A DNA stretch of 6,731 nt, from the NCBI GenBank assembly GCA_021731215.1, contig JAKFXU010000446.1:1-6731 (forward strand). The letters are read 5' to 3'. A program made the position numbers and the translations under genes. The notes beneath the pieces are model-generated. The model did not search any database. It was not told the origin of the DNA and worked only from the letters and a program-made list of their open reading frames with translations. This DNA is from Rhodoferax sp. Its GTDB lineage: Bacteria > Pseudomonadota > Gammaproteobacteria > Burkholderiales > Burkholderiaceae_C. Numbering within the stretch: the stretch's first letter is position 1; each line of letters begins with the position of its first letter. Of the stretch, positions 1-6,731 are shown piece after piece.

Positions 1-1363
1 AGGCGATGATCAGCACGGCAATGAAGGCCATCAGCCCCTGCGGGAAATTGCCCGCCAGCCACCAGCCGGCGAAGGCCAGGAACGCGGTGCCGACCACCGC
101 CGGCACGAAGTAGCGCGTCACCTCGTCGGCGATGCGCTGGATCGGCGCACTGCTGGCCTGGGCATCCTCCACCATCTTGATGATCTGCGCCAGCGCGGTC
201 TCGGTGCCCACGCGCGTGGCCTGGAAGCGGAACGAGCCGGTGCGATTGAGCGTGCCGCCGATGACCTTGGAGCCCGCCTGCTTTTCGACCGGCATCGACT
301 CGCCGGTGAGCATGGCTTCATCGACCGCCGAGGCACCCTCCAGCACCACCCCGTCAGTGGCAATGCGCTGACCGGGGCGCACCACCACGGTTTCACCCAC
401 CATGACACTGTCGGCCGGCACCTCCATCTCGACCCCATCGCGCAGCACCTGGGCGGTGGCGGGCTTGAGGTCCAGCAGCTTGCGCACCGCCGCCGAGGCG
501 TGTTTCTTGATGATCTCCTCCATGTATTTGCCGAGCAGCACGAAGGCGATGATGACGGCGGAGACTTCGAAATACACCGCGCGCTGATCGACCTCGACCG
601 GCAGCACCTCGGGGAAAAACACCACGGCCACGCTGTAAAAATAGGCCACCGAGGTGCCCAGCGCGATCAGCACGTCCATGTTGATCGCGCGCTGGCGCAA
701 GGCGTTCCATGCGCCCTTGTAAAAGCTCCAGCCGCCGATGAACTGCACCGGCGTGACCAGCAGGAACAGCCACATGCCCCAGGTGAACCACGGCAGCGCC
801 GAGATCGGCGCGTAGCTCACGATCGATGCGCCGGTGGCCAGCGTGAGGAACGCGCCCGCCCGCAGAACAGCCAGCGCCAGCACCCCGGTCATGGCGACGG
901 CGACCCGGGTGCGCATCGACTTCAGCTCCTGCTCGGGCGACTCGAAAGTGCGCTGGCAGCCCACGCTGCAGAAGTAGTAGCTGCGCCCGCTGCGCTCGGT
1001 GTGCAAGGCGCTCGCCTTGTCAACCAGCATGCCGCAGATCGGATCCTTGGCCTGGCCCTGCCCGCCTCGGCGCAACGCGGCCTGCATGGTCATGCCCTGC
1101 TGCGGCGCCGTCGGGCCCAGGGCTGATGCCGGCGCGCCAGCGGCATCCGCTACCGGTGTCGCCGCGGCCGCCGTGACGATGTACTGCTGGGGGTCGGTCT
1201 CAAACTGGTGCTGGCAATGCGTGGAACAGAACAGGTACAGCTTGCCATCCAACTCCAGGCGGGCCGCCGCCTGGTCGGCTTGCACGCTCATGCCGCAGAC
1301 CGGATCGATAGCCGAGGCCGGGGCGGCCAGGCTGCCGGCGCTGGTGGGGTTCGCCGTGTTCAT
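1..1363 (-). CDS. copA: Copper-type P1B ATPase, N-terminal 454 residues, cut by left edge
   Basis: This is a Cu(I)-type heavy-metal ATPase of the inner membrane, which would use ATP to move metal from cytoplasm to periplasm. I translated the frame by hand and it is open throughout. Residues 19-61 and 106-146 are two YHS-type metal-binding domains (DPVCGM...FCSTHC and DPICGM...FCSVGC), with cysteines at 23, 46, 50 and 110, 132, 136, joined by an Ala/Pro-rich linker. Membrane helices follow from about 155. The NMDVLIALGTSVAYFYS stretch (228-244) is a hallmark of Cu(I) ATPases. The actuator domain spans about 290-410 with TGES at 353-356. The window ends at LIIA plus a T, exactly where the CPC motif should begin, so the phosphorylation and ATP-binding domains lie outside. 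No CxxC HMA domain is present. The ATG at 1363 is fixed by an in-frame TGA five codons upstream; its ribosome site is very weak. The gene lies 110 nt after the SHOCT gene. Family assignment is firm; Cu/Ag specificity is inferred. Confidence 0.93.
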   Translation of the reverse strand, partial: MNTANPTSAGSLAAPASAIDPVCGMSVQADQAAARLELDGKLYLFCSTHCQHQFETDPQQYIVTAAAATPVADAAGAPASALGPTAPQQGMTMQAALRRGGQGQAKDPICGMLVDKASALHTERSGRSYYFCSVGCQRTFESPEQELKSMRTRVAVAMTGVLALAVLRAGAFLTLATGASIVSYAPISALPWFTWGMWLFLLVTPVQFIGGWSFYKGAWNALRQRAINMDVLIALGTSVAYFYSVAVVFFPEVLPVEVDQRAVYFEVSAVIIAFVLLGKYMEEIIKKHASAAVRKLLDLKPATAQVLRDGVEMEVPADSVMVGETVVVRPGQRIATDGVVLEGASAVDEAMLTGESMPVEKQAGSKVIGGTLNRTGSFRFQATRVGTETALAQIIKMVEDAQASSAPIQRIADEVTRYFVPAVVGTAFLAFAGWWLAGNFPQGLMAFIAVLIIA

Positions 1364-1417
1364 GGTGTTGCTTTTTCAAGTCTGGCGTTGCTCGAGTTGG
1401 GGTCAAGGTAGGGCCTG

Positions 1418-1455
1418 TTGCAAGAATAATTCGACTCCGTGCTCGAATTCTGCAA
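1418..1455. promoter_or_regulatory. Inverted repeat upstream of copA (possible operator or RNA hairpin)
   Basis: In the 110-nt gap between the SHOCT gene and copA, arms AATTCGA (1428-1434) and TCGAATT (1443-1449) form a perfect 7-bp inverted repeat around an 8-nt spacer. Outer arms TTGCA (1418-1422) and TGCAA (1451-1455) extend the symmetry with an uneven bulge. No T-run follows on the minus strand, so it is a poor fit to an intrinsic terminator. On the minus strand the inner dyad lies between TTGCAG and an AATTAT/ATTATT stretch, which recalls the dyad-in-spacer layout of MerR-family promoters. Those hexamers are weak, and the arms do not match the usual CueR sequence. Operator, hairpin and chance are all open. 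Confidence 0.3.
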
Positions 1456-1473
1456 GTGGCGCAAGCTGCTTTC

Positions 1474-1704
1474 CTACTTTTTCCGCAGATCGTCGCGTTT
1501 TTGCAGATATTCTTCGCGGCTGATTTCCCGCCGGGCGTAGGCTTGGTCGAGGATATCGAGCGCCGATTTCCCTGCGCTGGGCGAGTCCGGGCGGCCCAGC
1601 CAATACTTCAGCCCCACGAACAACACGAGGAACGGAAGCAACCAGATGAGCAGCATCATCAGCCACCCGCCAAACATCCAGTCACCATGCTGAAATCCGT
1701 ACAT
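1474..1704 (-). CDS. Small single-helix membrane protein with C-terminal SHOCT-type motif
   Basis: This is a 76-residue protein of unknown function. Residues about 11-35 are strongly hydrophobic (GGWLMMLLIWLLPFLVLFVG) and should form one membrane helix. Residues 47-75 (SALDILDQAYARREISREEYLQ plus a basic tail) match the SHOCT pattern: a short helical C-terminal motif, D/ERY-x-RGEI-x-EEY-like, common in small bacterial membrane and oligomerising proteins. The N-terminus (MYGFQHGDWMFGG) has a few Met and His residues but no classic metal motif. The start at 1704 is supported by AAGGAG at 1711-1716, 6 nt before the ATG. It follows the Met-rich gene by 41 nt and precedes copA by 110 nt. Small SHOCT membrane proteins are often seen in copper-resistance clusters, but I know of no proven role; a helper or assembly role is only inferred. 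Confidence 0.85.
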   Translation of the reverse strand: MYGFQHGDWMFGGWLMMLLIWLLPFLVLFVGLKYWLGRPDSPSAGKSALDILDQAYARREISREEYLQKRDDLRKK

Positions 1705-1745
1705 TTGATACTCCTTGTTGACACGGCGTCAGGCCGGGTGGGGCT

Positions 1746-2183
1746 TCACTTGGCAGCCGGCGCCGGCATGCGATCCATCATCATCTGCATCATGGCTTCC
1801 ATCATTTCCATGCGCTTTTCCATCATCTGATGACGTGTCGCCATGTCGGAGGGCATGCCGCCTTTCATGCTGTCCTTGCCTGCGCCAGCCATGCCGCCCA
1901 TCATGGCCATGCCGCCCTGCATCGCCTTCATGTGCTCGGCCATGAGGGCGCTGCGCTCTTCGGGCGTCTTGGCGTTCATCATCTTTTCATGCATCTCGCG
2001 CATGGCCTTCATCTTATCGTCCATCTTGGCCATGGACTCTTTCGCAGCGACGTTGCCGGACGCGGCTTTGGGCGCCTTGGCGGCGGAGGCGCCAGCCTTG
2101 GGGTGATGCGCCTCTTCAGCCCAGGCGGCGGAACCGAGAAAGGCAACCGCGACAGCCAATACGAGGGGGCGGATAGCATTCAT
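1746..2183 (-). CDS. Secreted methionine-rich protein, putative periplasmic copper binder
   Basis: This 145-residue protein has a clear signal peptide: MNAIRPLVLAV core, then GSAAWA with cleavage expected after residue 22. The mature part begins EEAHHPKAG, continues as an Ala/Lys-rich stretch to about 48, then becomes helical and extremely Met-rich from 51 to 139. I count 29 methionines in 145 residues, with clusters such as GGMAMMGGM (90-98) and EAMMQMMMDRM (129-139). There is no cysteine. Thioether ligands of this kind bind Cu(I) or Ag(I) in periplasmic proteins such as CusF, CopC and PcoE, though this one is not a recognisable homologue of them. A periplasmic copper buffer or carrier is therefore inferred. 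An in-frame ATG at 2246 would add 21 residues before the signal peptide. I chose 2183 because AAGGAG (2190-2195) sits 6 nt before it and the protein then starts with a normal signal peptide. It lies 105 nt after the His-cluster gene. Confidence 0.88.
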   Translation of the reverse strand: MNAIRPLVLAVAVAFLGSAAWAEEAHHPKAGASAAKAPKAASGNVAAKESMAKMDDKMKAMREMHEKMMNAKTPEERSALMAEHMKAMQGGMAMMGGMAGAGKDSMKGGMPSDMATRHQMMEKRMEMMEAMMQMMMDRMPAPAAK

Positions 2184-2189
2184 GATGAA

Positions 2190-2195
2190 CTCCTT
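2190..2195 (-). promoter_or_regulatory. Ribosome binding site deciding the start of the Met-rich gene
   Basis: The minus strand reads AAGGAG, then TTCATC, then ATG at 2183. This is a full Shine-Dalgarno at 6 nt spacing. It lies inside the longer reading frame that begins at 2246, which argues that the longer start is not used. Confidence 0.8.
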
Positions 2196-2271
2196 AAAGG
2201 GTTGAAAGCAAGGGAACGGGATGCTTGACCGGGTTTGGTTTTTCAATCACGATCGGCATAGTCTCTGGGCG

Positions 2272-2288
2272 GCAGCACGGTCTGCTGC
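2272..2288 (-). other. Short RNA hairpin directly after the stop of the His-cluster gene
   Basis: On the minus strand GCAGCA, loop GACCG, TGCTGC forms a perfect 6-bp GC-rich stem starting at the base after the TGA stop (2289-2291). No T-run follows, so it is not a standard intrinsic terminator. It might protect the 3' end of a processed mRNA or reduce read-through to the Met-rich gene. A 6-bp stem can also arise by chance in GC-rich DNA. Confidence 0.2.
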
Positions 2289-2666
2289 TCACTTCAGCAC
2301 GAAGCGCGCGGTGGACGATTTTCCGGCCAGCGAGACGATGGCTATGACCTTGGTGTTGGCGGCGACTTTGAAGCTGCCCTTGGCTTCGAACTTATCACCG
2401 GCCGGCTTCAGTTCCACTTCTTGCTTGTCGGTACCGGCCAGCAAGGTCAGTTTGGCGCTGCCCTGGCTGACATCGACCTTCTTGCCGTGGTCGCGCAGGT
2501 GCAATTGCAGGATGTCGGGCTTGGCGACCAGTTCATATTCGATATCCTTGACCACGACCAGCACGCCGCCATGCAGCGGCTTGGTATCGTGGCTGTGGTC
2601 TTGCGTAGCGAATGCGGTGCTGCTGGCTGCCAGCACAAATGCGGCAATGAGTTGAACCAGTTTCAT
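2289..2666 (-). CDS. Small secreted protein with N-terminal histidine cluster, putative periplasmic metal binder
   Basis: This is a 125-residue protein with a signal peptide (MKLVQLIAAFVLAASSTAFA, cleavage expected after residue 20). The mature N-terminus is TQDHSHDTKPLHGG, with histidines at 24, 26 and 32 that could bind a metal ion. The rest alternates hydrophobic and charged residues (VLVVVKDIEYELVAKPD, KLTLLAG, KVIAIVSLAG), suggesting a small beta-rich domain. H56 and H60 lie in LHLRDHGKK. There is no cysteine, and methionine only at position 1. From memory, similar small proteins occur beside HME-RND pumps in betaproteobacteria, but I cannot name a characterised homologue. The start at 2666 has AAAGGA (2673-2678) 6 nt upstream. 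The gene follows the RND pump gene by 64 nt, so co-transcription and a periplasmic metal-handling role for the pump are inferred. CusF-like function is possible, but the CusF Met/Trp motif is absent. Confidence 0.85.
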   Translation of the reverse strand: MKLVQLIAAFVLAASSTAFATQDHSHDTKPLHGGVLVVVKDIEYELVAKPDILQLHLRDHGKKVDVSQGSAKLTLLAGTDKQEVELKPAGDKFEAKGSFKVAANTKVIAIVSLAGKSSTARFVLK

Positions 2667-2730
2667 GAAGTTTCCTTTGGGGGATTAAAGAAGAGATAAA
2701 GAATCAAAGCGCCCATTGTTAGCTTATAGC

Positions 2731-5850
<3,120 letters not shown>

Positions 5851-5851
5851 G

Positions 5852-6731
5852 TCAGCGCACCTGGTTGATCAGCGTGGCGCCCTGGGTCGCCACGCGCTCG
5901 CCGGACTTCAGGCCGGAAGTCACCGCCACCGTCACGCCGTCGAGCGGCTCGACCGTGACGACGCGCGCCTCAAACCGTTCGGGCGCGGTCTTGACCCACA
6001 CGATGGTCTGGTTGGCCGGGTTCTTCATCAAGGACGCGGCCGGCACCGGCACGCCCGCCACCTGGCGGCGGCTTTGCAGCACCACGGCGACCGGCTGGCC
6101 GACGGCCAGTTGGCGCAGCGCTGCACCTTCAGCGCGAAAGGCCAGCGGCAGCGCCTGTTCGCGCAGCGAGCGCGACGCACCGACGAAGATGAGCGGCACT
6201 TTCTTGCCGCCCGCCGCCAGGAAAGCGCCCCCGACATCCGCCGCCAGTGCGGCGTCGTAGGCCAGGGCTTCAATGCGCAGGCGCAGGGGGTCGATCACCT
6301 CGAACAGCAACTCGCGCGCGTCGACCACCTGGCCCGCCACGGCATTGGCCGAAGCGATGACACCCGATACCGGCGCCACCAGTGCGTCACGCGCGGACAG
6401 CCCGGCCCCCAGCGCCGCAATGCGCGCACCCAGGCTGGCAACTTCACTCTCGGCCGCCTCGATTTCCTTGCGCGGCACGGTATCGGCCAGTTCTTTTAAG
6501 CGCGCCAGGCGCTTGCCGGCCAGACTGCGGCTGGCCTCCAGCTCGGCCAGTTGCGCCGCCTGGTTGGAGCGTTCAATCGCCGCCGTGGCGGGCAACACAT
6601 AGGCCAGCAGCTCACCCTTGCGCACGGTCTGCCCCAGAGAAGGCAGTCCGCGCGGACCCGCTTGCAGCCGGCCAGCGACCAAGGCCTGCACCTTGCCGCC
6701 GGCGTTGGGGTCCATCAGCACCCTGGCGTTC
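5852..6731 (-). CDS. RND efflux periplasmic adaptor subunit (CusB/CzcB-like), N-terminus missing
   Basis: The last 292 residues of a membrane-fusion protein that would link the RND pump to an outer-membrane channel. Counting from the first whole codon at the right edge, residues about 12-47 form the first half of the lipoyl-like domain (GGKVQALVAGRLQ, then GQTVRKGELLAYV). Residues 48-115 are the alpha-helical hairpin, rich in Ala, Glu and Arg. Residues 117-147 are the second lipoyl half (LVAPVSGVIASANAVAGQVV). A beta-barrel follows to about 225, then a membrane-proximal domain beginning VPVPAASLMKN and ending LINQVR. The frame is open to the edge, so the start, any signal peptide and any N-terminal metal-binding segment are outside; the in-frame GTG at 6721 is internal to the fold and not the start. 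The stop at 5852-5854 is 1 nt from the pump's ATG. The visible part has no Met cluster and no cysteine, so it gives no hint of substrate. Confidence 0.93.
   Translation of the reverse strand, partial: NARVLMDPNAGGKVQALVAGRLQAGPRGLPSLGQTVRKGELLAYVLPATAAIERSNQAAQLAELEASRSLAGKRLARLKELADTVPRKEIEAAESEVASLGARIAALGAGLSARDALVAPVSGVIASANAVAGQVVDARELLFEVIDPLRLRIEALAYDAALAADVGGAFLAAGGKKVPLIFVGASRSLREQALPLAFRAEGAALRQLAVGQPVAVVLQSRRQVAGVPVPAASLMKNPANQTIVWVKTAPERFEARVVTVEPLDGVTVAVTSGLKSGERVATQGATLINQVR

Noticed and set aside
393..1126. Open frames on both strands within the ATPase region (minus 393-791, plus 500-1126)
   Set aside because: The ATPase frame is open across this whole stretch and gives YHS, membrane and actuator motifs; the other frames give low-complexity Arg/His/Ala-rich products.
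1381..1406. A CueR-type promoter starting at TTGACC (1401-1406, minus strand) before copA
   Set aside because: TTGACC resembles a -35 box, but no acceptable -10 hexamer lies 17-20 nt downstream and there is no ACC...GGT dyad in the spacer.
2184..2246. A longer start for the Met-rich protein at 2246
   Set aside because: It would place 21 residues, including polar and Pro-rich sequence, ahead of a normal signal peptide, and the AAGGAG site points to the ATG at 2183.
5851..5851. Possible frameshift or fusion between adaptor and pump genes
   Set aside because: The adaptor ends with a normal TGA after a complete C-terminal domain, and the pump starts 1 nt later with the family's usual N-terminus; this is ordinary coupling.

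Overview
The window carries one block of metal-efflux genes, all reading on the minus strand, so transcription runs from the right edge (6731) to the left edge (1). The high-GC coding sequence, GC-ending codon use and protein types suggest a betaproteobacterium, perhaps of the Burkholderiales or a Thiobacillus/Thiomonas-like group. The taxon is an inference from general appearance and was not tested by search. No tRNA, rRNA, CRISPR array, insertion sequence or phage gene was seen.

In transcription order the layout is as follows. (1) The 3' part of a periplasmic adaptor (membrane fusion) subunit of a heavy-metal RND pump, cut by the right edge. (2) Its inner-membrane pump subunit of the CusA/CzcA (HME-RND) family, 1039 residues, starting 1 nt after the adaptor's stop. 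(3) A 125-residue secreted protein with a histidine cluster at its mature N-terminus. (4) A 145-residue secreted protein in which 29 residues are methionine. (5) A 76-residue one-helix membrane protein with a C-terminal SHOCT-type motif. (6) The first 454 residues of a copper-type P1B ATPase with two tandem YHS-type metal-binding domains; the left edge cuts the gene just where the CPC transport motif should begin.

The genes make sense as a two-step export route. The P1B ATPase would move Cu(I) from cytoplasm to periplasm. The small His- and Met-rich secreted proteins could bind or buffer metal there. The RND pump with its adaptor, and an outer-membrane channel not in this window, would expel it from the cell. 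Copper or silver is the likeliest substrate because of the ATPase type and the methionine-rich protein. However, the RND pump lacks most of the methionines known to bind Cu(I) in E. coli CusA, so its own substrate is uncertain.

All five gene junctions are short (1, 64, 105, 41 and 110 nt). The three small genes have textbook ribosome sites (AAAGGA or AAGGAG, each 6 nt before ATG), while copA has almost none. The gap before copA holds a clear inverted repeat that might be an operator or an RNA hairpin. Nothing in the window requires a new system; the least described parts are the three small proteins between the pump and the ATPase.
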